Assembly (NCBI RefSeq): GCF_902506535.1
Contig: NZ_LR733827.1
Location: forward strand, 1,392,200 to 1,456,199
Direction of reading: 5' to 3'
Length of the DNA stretch: 64,000 nucleotides
Origin: Pseudomonas sp. 8Z
GTDB taxonomy: Bacteria > Pseudomonadota > Gammaproteobacteria > Pseudomonadales > Pseudomonadaceae
The translations under genes and the position numbers were made by a program. Position 1 is the stretch's first letter, and each line of letters begins with the position of its first letter. The notes under the pieces are model-generated. The model did not search any database. It worked only from the letters and a program-made list of their open reading frames with translations, and was not told the DNA's origin. Below, in pieces: positions 1-8,378 of the stretch.

Positions 1-35
1 AGGCCATTTCATCCGACGCCCATCCTGAACGCCCC

Positions 36-1718
36 TCACAAAGTGGAGAGGAAAGCGCTCCCGGCCTCCTGCCATTGAGCGATATCCAGGCGAATACGCT
101 TCTTGTCCAGCTTGCCAACACTGGTCTTGGGAATTTCAGTAACAAGCGCGATCTGGTTGGGAATAGCCCACTTATTGATATGACCTTGCTCGATAAACGG
201 CTTTAAGTGTTCCTTCACCCCTTTGGCATCCAGCGCCTGTCCGTCACGCGTGACCAGAAGCGCAAATGGACGCTCACCCCACTGCGGATCCGGCACCCCC
301 ACAACCGCCACCTCACGCACGGCAGGATGGCGGCTGATCAGATCCTCCAGTTCCAGTGAAGAAATCCACTCCCCCCCGGTTTTGATCACGTCCTTGATGC
401 GGTCACGTATCTCGATGAACCCCATATCGTCGATAGTCGCGACATCCCCCGTATGCAGCCAGCCGTGCGTCCAGAGCTCCTCGCTCTTTTGCGGTTCACG
501 GAAGTAGCCCTGGGTGAGCCAGGGCGTACGCAAAACCAACTCGCCTTGCGATTCGCCATCGTTCGGCAGCAACCGGCCCTCATCATCCATGACTGCCGCC
601 TCGGCCAGCGGCACCGGGATGCCTGCCTTGATGCGGTACGTGATGCACTCGTCCTCATTCCCCTTGCGCAGTTCCTCATTGAGGTAGCCGCAGGAAATCA
701 GCGGGCAGGTTTCAGACATACCGTAAGCCGTAGTGAGCTGGATGCCACGCGCCTTAGCCGTTTCATAGAGCGCGCGATTGAGCGCACTCCCGCCGATGAT
801 GACCTTCATACCGTCAAAATCGTGCCCCTGCGCACTCGGCGCATTGAGCACCATCTGCAGAATGGTGGGGACGCAGTGAGAGAACGTAGCCTTTTCCGTC
901 TTGATCAGGTGGACGAGAAAGTCCGGCTCATAACGCCCCGGATAAACCTGCTTGATCCCAAGCATGGTCGCTACATACGGCACGCCCCAGGCATGGACGT
1001 GGAACATAGGCGTAATCGGCATATAGACATCGTCGTTACCGAGTAAACGGATGCTATCCAGAGAGCCGATGGCAGTAGCCATCGACAAGGTATGCAGCAC
1101 CAGCTGTCGATGCGTGAAGAACACCCCTTTGGGATTGCCGGTGGTGCCAGTGGTATAGAAGGTAGTGGCCACCGAATTCTCGTCGAAATCAGCGAAGTCA
1201 TAGCTGGGGCTGGCGCTCGCCAGCAAGCTTTCATATTCGCCAATCAAATTCGGCAGGTCGGCGCTCTTGTCTTCGGCATCCGTGAGCAAGAGCGTTTTCT
1301 CCACAGTCGTTAACTGTGCAGCAATCCCCTGATAAAGAGCCAGAAAATCACTATTAACCAGCACGAAGCGATCGTCGGCATGGTTCATAGTGTAGAGAAT
1401 CTGTTCCGGCGACAGGCGAATATTGATGGTGTGCAACACCGCCCCCAGCATAGGCACAGCGAACATGCACTCCAGATAGCGATGGCTGTCCCAGTCCATC
1501 ACCGCCACGGTATCGCCAGCTTTGACACCAGCTTCGGTGAGCACGTTGGCTAGGCGCGCCACCCGCTCATTGAAGGTCACGTAGCTGTAGCGCAGCTTGT
1601 CGCGATACACGATCTCGCGGGTTTTCTCATAGCGGCTACCAGACAACAACAACCGTTTGATCAGCAGAGGAGATTGATGAGCGTTGGCCGCCGAAGGCAG
1701 GATGCGAGTCTGCAGCAT
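36..1718 (-). CDS. Medium/long-chain fatty acid--CoA ligase (AMP-forming)
   Basis: 560-residue member of the adenylate-forming (ANL) superfamily, which activates a fatty acid with ATP and CoA to acyl-CoA. The phosphate-binding loop TGTTGNPKG lies near residue 190, an ITPMFHVHAWG stretch follows near 235, AYGMSE near 330, and the hinge region TGDVATID...RIKDVIKTGGEWIS near 420-450. The C-terminal lysine loop reads PKTSVGKLDKK. The length and the 'MFHVHAWG' signature resemble the AlkK-type medium-chain ligases of Pseudomonas, though chain length cannot be read from sequence. It is a single gene with its own leader (AAGGTG ribosome-binding site). Substrate is family-level inference. Confidence 0.9.
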   Translation of the reverse strand: MLQTRILPSAANAHQSPLLIKRLLLSGSRYEKTREIVYRDKLRYSYVTFNERVARLANVLTEAGVKAGDTVAVMDWDSHRYLECMFAVPMLGAVLHTINIRLSPEQILYTMNHADDRFVLVNSDFLALYQGIAAQLTTVEKTLLLTDAEDKSADLPNLIGEYESLLASASPSYDFADFDENSVATTFYTTGTTGNPKGVFFTHRQLVLHTLSMATAIGSLDSIRLLGNDDVYMPITPMFHVHAWGVPYVATMLGIKQVYPGRYEPDFLVHLIKTEKATFSHCVPTILQMVLNAPSAQGHDFDGMKVIIGGSALNRALYETAKARGIQLTTAYGMSETCPLISCGYLNEELRKGNEDECITYRIKAGIPVPLAEAAVMDDEGRLLPNDGESQGELVLRTPWLTQGYFREPQKSEELWTHGWLHTGDVATIDDMGFIEIRDRIKDVIKTGGEWISSLELEDLISRHPAVREVAVVGVPDPQWGERPFALLVTRDGQALDAKGVKEHLKPFIEQGHINKWAIPNQIALVTEIPKTSVGKLDKKRIRLDIAQWQEAGSAFLSTL

Positions 1719-1900
1719 GGAATCACCTTACTTATGCACGAAAGTAATCAAAGAGATGCTGCGACTCTAGTGGGGCAAACAGATGACAGAATCATCCCAA
1801 AGGATGATTTGCTGCGTGACCGAGACAGCGCATGCAGTCACACACGGGCTTTACAGAGCTCTTTACCGCCGACACGAGCAGCGCTTGAAGACCGTTTACG

Positions 1901-2530
1901 TTAGCGCAATTCACTCAATGCGAGCTTCACCCCAATACCGACCAACACGACACCCATCAGCCGATCGAACCAGTGCCCCAAACGCGCAAAACCAGCACGC
2001 ACGCGCGGCTGACTGAATAGCCAGGCCACCAGGCAAAACCAAAGAGCAGTGGCCATGGCCAGATAAACCCCATACCCCCCCTGGATGAAAACCGGCGTCT
2101 GCGGATTGATCACCACGGTAAATAGCGACAGAAAGAACAGCGTGGCCTTGGGGTTCAGTCCATTGGTAATGAAGCCGGTGACGAAGGCACCGCGTGCGCC
2201 GCGAGGCTCACCAGCCGACCGCACTTCAGCAGTAGCCGGATCGGCAGGACGCGCCCTGAGCGCCTTGAAGCCGATATACAAGAGATAGGCCGCAGCCAAC
2301 CACTTCAGAGCATTGAACAGCACAATGGACTGCGACACGACCAGGCCAATACCCAGCAGCGAATAAGTCACGTGCAGCAAAATACCGGTGCCCACCCCCA
2401 GCGCAGTGCAGACACCGATGCGCCGCCCATGAGCAACACTCGCACGCACAACAATGGCGAAATCCGGGCCGGGACTGGCCACCGCCAGCAAGTGAATCAG
2501 GGCTACGGTGAGAAATTCACTCCAGTACAT
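1901..2530 (-). CDS. LysE/RhtB family amino-acid exporter
   Basis: 209-residue inner-membrane protein beginning MYWSEFLTVALIHLLAV. I chose the ATG at 2530 because the open frame upstream is arginine-rich, non-homologous sequence. The early motif SPGPDFAIVVR and the later GFITNGLNPKATLFFLSLF are hallmarks of LysE/RhtB exporters, with about six hydrophobic segments. Members export amino acids such as lysine, threonine or homoserine lactone; the substrate here is unknown. It is divergent from the hydroxyacid dehydrogenase gene, with 80 bases between the two starts. Confidence 0.88.
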   Translation of the reverse strand: MYWSEFLTVALIHLLAVASPGPDFAIVVRASVAHGRRIGVCTALGVGTGILLHVTYSLLGIGLVVSQSIVLFNALKWLAAAYLLYIGFKALRARPADPATAEVRSAGEPRGARGAFVTGFITNGLNPKATLFFLSLFTVVINPQTPVFIQGGYGVYLAMATALWFCLVAWLFSQPRVRAGFARLGHWFDRLMGVVLVGIGVKLALSELR

Positions 2531-2610
2531 GGCGGCTCCGCATCGACGGTAAAGGTCTGTTAGGCTCGCCAATCTACTCCCGCGACCCACCTGCGAAAAG
2601 GTATAGCTCA

Positions 2611-3576
2611 ATGAGCAACAGCGCCCGCGCCGTCTTCCTCGACCATGCCTCCCTCGATCTGGGCGACCTGAATATGCAGCCGCTGCACCAGGCCTTCGCC
2701 GAACTGACCCTGCATACACATACACCCCCGGATCAGGTTGCCGCACGCCTGCAAGGTGCCCAGGTCGCCATCAGCAACAAGGTGCCGCTGGACGCCGCCA
2801 CCTTCGCCGCCTGCCCGGAACTGAAGCTGGTGCTGGTGACCGCCACCGGCACCAACAACATCGACTTGAATGCTGCTCGCGAACACGGCGTTACCGTGTG
2901 TAACTGCCAAGGCTATGGCACACCATCCGTGGCGCAACACACCCTGATGCTGCTGTTGGCCCTGGCCACGCGCCTGCCTGATTACCAGCGCGATATCGCT
3001 GCCGGGCGTTGGCAGCAGGCTAGCCAGTTCTGCCTGCTCGATTACCCCATCGTCGAGCTGGAAGGCAAAACGCTCGGCATGCTCGGCCATGGTGAACTCG
3101 GTAGCGCCGTCGCCCGCCTGGCCGAAGCGTTCGGCATGCGCGTGCTACTGGGCCAACTGCCTGGTCGCCCTGCCCGCCCAGACCGACTGCAACTGCACGA
3201 ACTGCTGCCACAAGTCGACGCGCTGACCTTGCACTGCCCACTCAACGAGCAAACCCGCAACCTCATTGACGCAGAGGAACTGGCACTGATGAAACCACGC
3301 GCCTTTCTGATCAACACTGCACGTGGCGGACTCGTCAATGAGCAAGCCCTGGCCGACGCACTGCGTCGCGGCCATCTCGGCGGCGCCGCCACCGACGTGC
3401 TGCTGCAAGAGCCGCCCAAAGACGGCAACCCGCTGCTGGCTAACGATATCCCACGGCTGATCATCACCCCACACAGCGCCTGGGGCAGCCAGGAGGCTCG
3501 CCAGCGAATCGTGGCCCAGGTCGTGGACAATGCCGCCTGCTTCTTCAGCGGTGCACCACGGCGAATCGTCGGGTAA
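2611..3576 (+). CDS. D-2-hydroxyacid dehydrogenase (hydroxypyruvate/glyoxylate reductase type)
   Basis: 321-residue cytosolic oxidoreductase of the D-isomer-specific 2-hydroxyacid dehydrogenase family. The Rossmann motif GHGELGSA sits near residue 160. The catalytic set is visible: the Arg in INTARGG, the Glu in LQEPP, and the His in ITPHSAWGS. The C-terminal SAWGSxEAR pattern is typical of the HprA-like glycerate dehydrogenase subgroup, so reduction of hydroxypyruvate or glyoxylate is the likeliest role. It is followed 79 bases later by rsmC on the same strand and may be co-transcribed with it. Confidence 0.85.
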   Translation: MSNSARAVFLDHASLDLGDLNMQPLHQAFAELTLHTHTPPDQVAARLQGAQVAISNKVPLDAATFAACPELKLVLVTATGTNNIDLNAAREHGVTVCNCQGYGTPSVAQHTLMLLLALATRLPDYQRDIAAGRWQQASQFCLLDYPIVELEGKTLGMLGHGELGSAVARLAEAFGMRVLLGQLPGRPARPDRLQLHELLPQVDALTLHCPLNEQTRNLIDAEELALMKPRAFLINTARGGLVNEQALADALRRGHLGGAATDVLLQEPPKDGNPLLANDIPRLIITPHSAWGSQEARQRIVAQVVDNAACFFSGAPRRIVG

Positions 3577-3655
3577 GCTGCGCGGCCTTTTCCAAGCGCT
3601 CAGCCATACACGCCTGGGAATCCTCCTTCACCTAAACAAATGCTCAGGAAACACC

Positions 3656-4651
3656 ATGGATCCGCGAAGCGAAGTGCTGCTGCGTCAGGCCCAATTGTTC
3701 GACGGCGAACTGCTCCTGGCAGGGCTACCAGCCGACGACCTACTGGGCGCCCTGCCGCAAGCACAAGGCTGGATCTGGCATGCAGGTGTTCACGCGCGGC
3801 TCAACGCCCGCTTCCCCCTGCGCAGCCATTTCGACACACAAATGCCAAGCGGTGACTACCGCGCCGCCGTGCTGTTTCTACCGAAATCACGTGAGCTAGC
3901 CGATTACCTAATGCAGGCCCTGGCCTCACGCCTGAGCGGCAAGCCCTTGTACTTAGTCGGAGAGAAACGCGGCGGCATCGAGCGCGCGGCCAAGCAGCTC
4001 GCTGCCTATGGCAAAACGCGCAAACTGGACAACGCGCGGCACTGCCAATTGTGGTGCGTGGATGTTGCACAAGCGCCGACACAACCCGATCTAGACGCGC
4101 TGGCGCAACACTACACACTGCCGCTGGCCGATGCCGAACTGGAGATCGTCACGCTGCCCGGCGTCTTCGCTCATGGCCGCCTGGATCGCGGTAGCGCCCT
4201 GCTATTGGAGCACCTGGAGGATCTGCCTGCTGGGCACCTGCTGGACTTCGGCTGCGGCGCAGGCGTGCTCGGCGCCGCACTCAAGCGCCGCTATCCGAAT
4301 AGTCGCGTGACCCTGCTCGACGTAGACGCCTTCGCCCTGCAAAGCAGCCGCCTGACCCTAGCCCGCAACGGCCTAGAGGCAGACGTGATCGCAGGCAGCG
4401 GCATCGAATCGGCACCCGAGGGGCTGAGCGCCATCGTCAGCAACCCGCCCTTCCATCAGGGTGTACACACCGACTATCAGGCCAGCGAGAATCTGCTGAC
4501 ACAAGCCACAAAACACCTCATCAAAGGCGGAGAGCTGCGTTTAGTGGCCAACAGCTTCCTCAAATACCCGCCATTGATCGAACGCCACCTGGGGCCTTGC
4601 CGGACAAGAGCCGAAGCCGATGGCTTCCGCATCTACAGCGCCCGGCGCTGA
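3656..4651 (+). CDS. rsmC: 16S rRNA (guanine1207-N2)-methyltransferase RsmC
   Basis: 331-residue SAM-dependent methyltransferase that modifies G1207 of 16S rRNA in the small ribosomal subunit. It begins MDPRSEVLLRQAQLFDGELL, the usual Pseudomonas RsmC N-terminus; the reading frame stays open upstream to 3530 but that part is not homologous. The N-terminal half is the degenerate methyltransferase-like domain. The C-terminal half has the SAM-binding motif LLDFGCGAGVLG near residue 196 and the catalytic motif IVSNPPFHQG near 262, the NPPF signature of base N-methyltransferases. Confidence 0.92.
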   Translation: MDPRSEVLLRQAQLFDGELLLAGLPADDLLGALPQAQGWIWHAGVHARLNARFPLRSHFDTQMPSGDYRAAVLFLPKSRELADYLMQALASRLSGKPLYLVGEKRGGIERAAKQLAAYGKTRKLDNARHCQLWCVDVAQAPTQPDLDALAQHYTLPLADAELEIVTLPGVFAHGRLDRGSALLLEHLEDLPAGHLLDFGCGAGVLGAALKRRYPNSRVTLLDVDAFALQSSRLTLARNGLEADVIAGSGIESAPEGLSAIVSNPPFHQGVHTDYQASENLLTQATKHLIKGGELRLVANSFLKYPPLIERHLGPCRTRAEADGFRIYSARR

Positions 4652-4684
4652 TTGCGCTTGCTCCTGACACAACGCTTGTGCAAA

Positions 4685-4885
4685 ATGTCGCCCGTCCTAG
4701 GGGAGTAGTCTCCCGCGAGCGCCCTGCTCGCCCGGTATGCGTCAACACACTTGCTCCGCAGAGCATGGCGCATGCGACCCAAGGCCTTCATAGAAAGGCC
4801 TGCGGTTTGACAAGACCTATGACACGCACAACCTAACCCGGGGCGGGAAGGTCGTTCGTGTCATATGCCGTGTCGACCCGCCCCT
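4685..4885 (+). promoter_or_regulatory. yybP-ykoY family manganese riboswitch (candidate)
   Basis: The leader carries the two conserved blocks of this class: GGGGAGTAG at 4700-4708 and GACAAGACCTATGACAC at about 4809-4825. GTATGCGTCAACACAC and a CATGGCGCATGCGACC arm lie between them. It sits directly ahead of a GDT1/UPF0016 transporter, the class-typical target. Downstream, TATGACAC (4818-4825) can pair with GTGTCATA (4858-4865), and GGGGCGGG (4840-4847) can pair with CCCGCCCC (4877-4884). These two stems are topologically incompatible, which suggests a switching expression platform just before the ribosome-binding site at about 4886. Confidence 0.85.
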
Positions 4886-4897
4886 TTAGGAAACCTG

Positions 4898-5482
4898 ATG
4901 CTGGAATCCCTATTCGTCCCCACCTTCATCGTTGCCCTCGCTGAAATCGGCGACAAGACGCAATTGCTCGCTCTCCTACTCGCCGCACGCTTTCGCCGCC
5001 CCTGGCCAATCATCTGGGGGATAGTCGTCGCCACCCTGGCCAACCACTTCGCAGCCGGCGCCGTGGGTAACTGGGTTGCCAGCCTCTTCTCTGCAGCCAC
5101 CTTGAGCTGGATTCTCACCGCCAGCTTCGTCGCCGTGGCCATCTGGACGCTAATTCCAGACAAGCTGGATGAAGATGAAGAATCGAGCCTGAAAAAATAC
5201 GGCCCCTTCCTCACCACCCTGATTGCCTTTTTCCTGGCTGAGATGGGCGACAAAACCCAAGTCGCCACCGTAATGCTGGCCGCCCAATACCCGCACTTCG
5301 TCCTCGTTGTCCTAGGCACCACACTGGGCATGCTGCTGGCCAACGTACCGGTCGTATTGGCGGGCAACTTCGCCGCAGATCGGCTGCCACTGGCACTCAT
5401 CCGCCGCCTAGCGGCCTGTGCCTTCGCCGTACTGGCGCTGTACGCCGGTTATCAGGCACTGAAACTCAGTGGTCTGGTGTAG
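4898..5482 (+). CDS. GDT1/TMEM165 (UPF0016) family Mn2+ exporter
   Basis: 194-residue membrane protein with two copies of the family motif E-x-G-D-K-T: ALAEIGDKTQ near residue 15 and LAEMGDKTQV near 115, each in its own hydrophobic repeat, giving about six membrane segments. Proteins of this family, including bacterial MneA-type ones, export manganese. The start ATG at 4898 is preceded by AGGAAA; the in-frame ATG at 4865 lies inside the riboswitch expression platform and is rejected. Expression is expected to be switched on by Mn2+ through the leader RNA. Confidence 0.9.
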   Translation: MLESLFVPTFIVALAEIGDKTQLLALLLAARFRRPWPIIWGIVVATLANHFAAGAVGNWVASLFSAATLSWILTASFVAVAIWTLIPDKLDEDEESSLKKYGPFLTTLIAFFLAEMGDKTQVATVMLAAQYPHFVLVVLGTTLGMLLANVPVVLAGNFAADRLPLALIRRLAACAFAVLALYAGYQALKLSGLV

Positions 5483-5590
5483 CAATAGTTTCGCGTCAAT
5501 TTAACGGCAAAAAAGCCAATTCCTGCCGCCTCCCGTACACTTGCAATGCCAGGCCTCACAACACTGGCATGTATGTCTCGGGAGGAAGGC

Positions 5591-6034
5591 ATGTCACAGG
5601 AAGATCGCAAAAAGCTGGTTCGCCAACATATCGACCTATCGTGGAATCGCGGGCGCCTAGCTCTGGCAGAACAGTTGCATAGCTGCAACTTTCTCTACAA
5701 AAGCTCATTTACCGGAAGCGCGCTCGACAGCGCCGGATTCATACGACTGGTGGAAGAAATACGCCAAGCGATGCCAGACATTCAGGTGGTGATCGAGGAG
5801 TGCATCTGTGAAGGCAATAAAGTATTCACCTGGAGCACCATGATCGGCACGATCGAGCGCCCAGCCTTTGGTTATCCCGCCAGCGACCGAGTGTTGAGCC
5901 TCTCGGCCATGGCGTTCTGGACACTGAACCACAGCGGCGAAATTCAGGAAATCTGCACCATGTTCGACATGGAAAGCTTCCGCGCGCAGCTCAACCTTGA
6001 AACCCGCGCCTTCGCCGAGAAGGCGCTGCCCTGA
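5591..6034 (+). CDS. SnoaL-like ester cyclase family protein
   Basis: 147-residue protein of the NTF2-like alpha+beta barrel fold, SnoaL-type. It has the expected arrangement: an N-terminal helix pair (RQHIDLSWNRG), GSALDSAGFIRLVEEIRQAMPDIQVVIEE in the middle (positions 5718-5804), and a barrel strand GEIQEICTMFDMESFRAQL near the C-terminus. The ATG at 5591 follows GGAGGAAGGC, a strong ribosome-binding site; the ATG at 5546 has none. These proteins include polyketide cyclases and many uncharacterised ligand binders, so no substrate can be assigned. Monocistronic. Confidence 0.75.
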   Translation: MSQEDRKKLVRQHIDLSWNRGRLALAEQLHSCNFLYKSSFTGSALDSAGFIRLVEEIRQAMPDIQVVIEECICEGNKVFTWSTMIGTIERPAFGYPASDRVLSLSAMAFWTLNHSGEIQEICTMFDMESFRAQLNLETRAFAEKALP

Positions 6035-6055
6035 AGCAGCGCCATGTATCGGCCA

Positions 6056-6877
6056 TTACTTCCCGGCCTTGGCCTGCTGATAAAGCGGCAGAACCTTGGG
6101 AATTGCCGCCTGCAGGGAAGCGATGCGACTGCTTGATGACGGGTGCGTGCTCATGAACTCAGGCGGCGCACTCCCCCCAGCGGCTTCCATCTTCTTCCAC
6201 AGCGAAATCGCCGCATTCGGATCGTAGCCAGCACGCGCAGCCAGTTCGAGACCGATCAGATCAGCCTCGTTCTCATTGCCCCGACTGTTAGGCAGCGTCA
6301 GGCTGTACTCCACCACCGTATCGGCCAACGACAAGCTGTCCTGCCCAAGCCCCAGCAAAGCGCCGGCACCCTGCTTGGCCATCTCGATGCCATACGCTCT
6401 CGACATCGACTCACGACTGTGCTCACGCAACGCGTGAGCCATCTCATGGCCCATGATGGCTGCGATCTCGTCATCACTCAGCTTGAGCTGCTCGATGATC
6501 CCGGAATAGAAGATGATCTTGCCGCCTGGCCCACAGTTAGCATTGAGTTCGGGACTCTTGATCAGATTGACCTCCCAATCCCAGTTGGCAGCATCTGGAC
6601 GAAAGCGCGGCGCCTGCGGAATCAGGCGATTGGCCACGTTCTGCACGCGCTTGGCATTGTCACTGGTCTTGTCCAGCTCCCCCTTGCTCGACGCCTCACT
6701 GAGGGTCTGCTGGTAAGACTGGGCGTACATCTGGTTGACCTCATCGGCCGACAGCATGCTGAACATGTACTGCTTACGCTCGACACCTACGGCACCACCG
6801 CTGGTTGTATTGACCGCCTGGCAGCCGGCTAACAGGAGCGCTGCAGCCAAACTGCTCAGAGCAAGAGACTTGATCAT
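6056..6877 (-). CDS. M48 family metalloprotease, outer-membrane lipoprotein type
   Basis: 273-residue zinc endopeptidase. The N-terminus is a lipoprotein signal peptide with lipobox LLAGC at about residues 15-20. The zinc-binding motif HEMAHALREHSRE (HExxH) lies near residue 137, and the third ligand is in NENEADLIGLELAARAGYDP (ExxxD-type) near 195-200. This is the LoiP/YcaL class of periplasmic quality-control proteases that degrade misfolded outer-membrane proteins. The start at 6877 is chosen because the signal peptide begins there (MIKSLALSSLAAALLL). Confidence 0.88.
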   Translation of the reverse strand: MIKSLALSSLAAALLLAGCQAVNTTSGGAVGVERKQYMFSMLSADEVNQMYAQSYQQTLSEASSKGELDKTSDNAKRVQNVANRLIPQAPRFRPDAANWDWEVNLIKSPELNANCGPGGKIIFYSGIIEQLKLSDDEIAAIMGHEMAHALREHSRESMSRAYGIEMAKQGAGALLGLGQDSLSLADTVVEYSLTLPNSRGNENEADLIGLELAARAGYDPNAAISLWKKMEAAGGSAPPEFMSTHPSSSSRIASLQAAIPKVLPLYQQAKAGK

Positions 6878-7189
6878 CCGGGATCCTCCATAAAAACGAG
6901 CCCGTATGCTAGGGCGCACTTACCCTGCGAGCAACCACTCAACTCAAGAACTCCCAAGCCCCTCGCGCCCGCGCAATAGTCAATACAAGAACGCCCACGA
7001 AAAGGCTCAGGACTACCTCCACCTGCCGACGGCCTGATTGGACGCATTGCCGCAAGGAGCAATACCGCGATGAAAAGCGACGCGTGAAGTGTTCACGGCC
7101 TATGTGACTGTCACCATCGGTCGTCCCTGCATTGCCTTCACCAAAGCCCACAGGCCCAGACATCAATGGCCAGCGCCTTGTCCCCAACC
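6878..7189. other. Intergenic region, no supported gene
   Basis: About 310 bases between the M48 protease start and the 3' end of the HMCES-like gene. Short open frames exist on the minus strand (for example 6939-7208, ending in a hydrophobic stretch), but none has a convincing ribosome-binding site or recognisable family. The promoter of the M48 gene must lie at its left end. Confidence 0.5.
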
Positions 7190-7807
7190 TCAAGCGGGGG
7201 TCAGGCACTCAGGAGCATCGAGTTTAGGATCGTTGACCAAAGTAGCCAAAGGCCGCTCACGCAATGCGGCGGCGGGCTTGGCCAATAACGCAGCCAACTG
7301 CTCAGGCGAAGCATCGCCACCCAACCACTGCGCTCGCTCCTGCTCATCGAGAATCAGCGGCCGCCGCAACGATGAGGCGGACTGAGTCACCATCGCCAAA
7401 CTGAGGTACTCATGCCCGCCCACGGGATAAAACTCCCACAAGGCCGCGAAATACATCAAAGGCTCGCCATTGCTCATCCAATACGGCCGCTTGCGTCCAG
7501 CACCGCGCCACTCATAAAAACCATTGGCCGGAATCAGACAACGCCGCTCACGGAAGCTCTCGCGAAACATCGGCTGCTCAGCCAGGCTCTCGGCTCGTGC
7601 ATGCGCCGGGCTCTTCGACAGATCCTGCAGCCAGGCAGGCGTCAAACCCCAACGCCCACACGCCAACTCCTGCCCCGAGTTACCGACGCGCAGCATCAGA
7701 ACCTGGCTACCAGGTGCCAGATTCCAGTGTGGTTGTTGATCATCAGGAAAACCGGGCAACGCCGCGAAAGCGGGCGACCAGCGAAACAGGGCGTAACGTC
7801 CACACAT
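7190..7807 (-). CDS. Divergent SOS response-associated peptidase (HMCES/YedK-like)
   Basis: 205 residues beginning MCGRY, so the cysteine that becomes the N-terminal catalytic Cys2 and crosslinks to abasic DNA in HMCES/YedK is kept. The Glu motif NGFYEWRG is also present. Two other active-site positions are altered: the usual N-A-R-x-E-T reads H-A-R-A-E-S here, and the usual I-H-x-R-x-P-x-L loop is shortened to S-L-R-R-P-L-I-L, so the catalytic histidine appears to be missing. It may keep DNA-protein crosslinking but lose normal reversal or protease chemistry. It is separated by 27 bases from the DUF2007 gene upstream and may be in the same transcript. Confidence 0.85.
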   Translation of the reverse strand: MCGRYALFRWSPAFAALPGFPDDQQPHWNLAPGSQVLMLRVGNSGQELACGRWGLTPAWLQDLSKSPAHARAESLAEQPMFRESFRERRCLIPANGFYEWRGAGRKRPYWMSNGEPLMYFAALWEFYPVGGHEYLSLAMVTQSASSLRRPLILDEQERAQWLGGDASPEQLAALLAKPAAALRERPLATLVNDPKLDAPECLTPA

Positions 7808-7834
7808 GGAACAACTCGATCGACAAGGGGCGCG

Positions 7835-8095
7835 TCAGCAGAGCAACACACCCTGAAAAGACTCCGGTTCATCACCGGGTAAGGGTTGCGCCGCATTGTA
7901 CTCGGCGATCAACATGCGTGCCCGCTCGGCATCCGCATCACCCACCATCAGGCCCAACAGGCCACAAGCGGGTAACTCACCAACCGCCCCCGCCAAATGC
8001 TGACCATGCAAGTGCGCGGCAACACCTTCACTGGCTAGCATATCCACCAGCAATTGCCCCTCCAGCAGATTTTCCGGCTCGTAGATTCGCCGCAT
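7835..8095 (-). CDS. DUF2007 domain protein (putative signal-transducing protein)
   Basis: 86 residues starting MRRIYEPENLLEGQLLVDMLASEGVA, the typical opening of DUF2007 proteins. These are small ACT/PII-like alpha-beta proteins of unknown function. The core hydrophobic pattern LGLMVGDADAERARMLIAEY is present. Its start codon overlaps the stop of the CPXCG protein by one base (TGATG), indicating translational coupling. Function is unknown. Confidence 0.8.
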   Translation of the reverse strand: MRRIYEPENLLEGQLLVDMLASEGVAAHLHGQHLAGAVGELPACGLLGLMVGDADAERARMLIAEYNAAQPLPGDEPESFQGVLLC

Positions 8096-8277
8096 CAGTC
8101 ATTCTCCGCGCGCACATCGAGCTGCCAGCGCTCACCATCGGTATGCAGCTCGAACTCGATAGGTCGACAACACACCGGGCAATCCTCGATGTAAGCCTGA
8201 TCACCTGCGGATAGATCAAGCAGCGTTTCGACGGGCTCCCCACAGTAGGGGCAGGCATAGGCCTCAGTTTCCAGCAT
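8095..8277 (-). CDS. CPXCG motif cysteine-rich protein
   Basis: 60-residue protein with two zinc-knuckle pairs, CPYCG at residues 7-11 and CPVCC in DCPVCCRPIEFEL near residue 35, the definition of the CPXCG family. The start at 8277 is chosen because MLETEAYACPYCGE is the conserved N-terminus and the longer frame upstream covers a promoter region. It is first of a tight minus-strand set with the DUF2007 gene. The role is unknown; zinc binding is inferred from the cysteines. Confidence 0.8.
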   Translation of the reverse strand: MLETEAYACPYCGEPVETLLDLSAGDQAYIEDCPVCCRPIEFELHTDGERWQLDVRAEND

Positions 8278-8378
8278 CGCGGCCTCCTTGTGACTTGGCT
8301 GTATAATCGCTGGTCTATTGCTGATCCTGCCTGGCAGGCTTTCCACTTTTAACCTTAGCCGTTCTAGATCAAGAGAGC

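Noticed and set aside
6939..7208. 89-residue minus-strand frame with a hydrophobic end
   Set aside because: No convincing start signal and no recognised family; a small membrane protein cannot be excluded.
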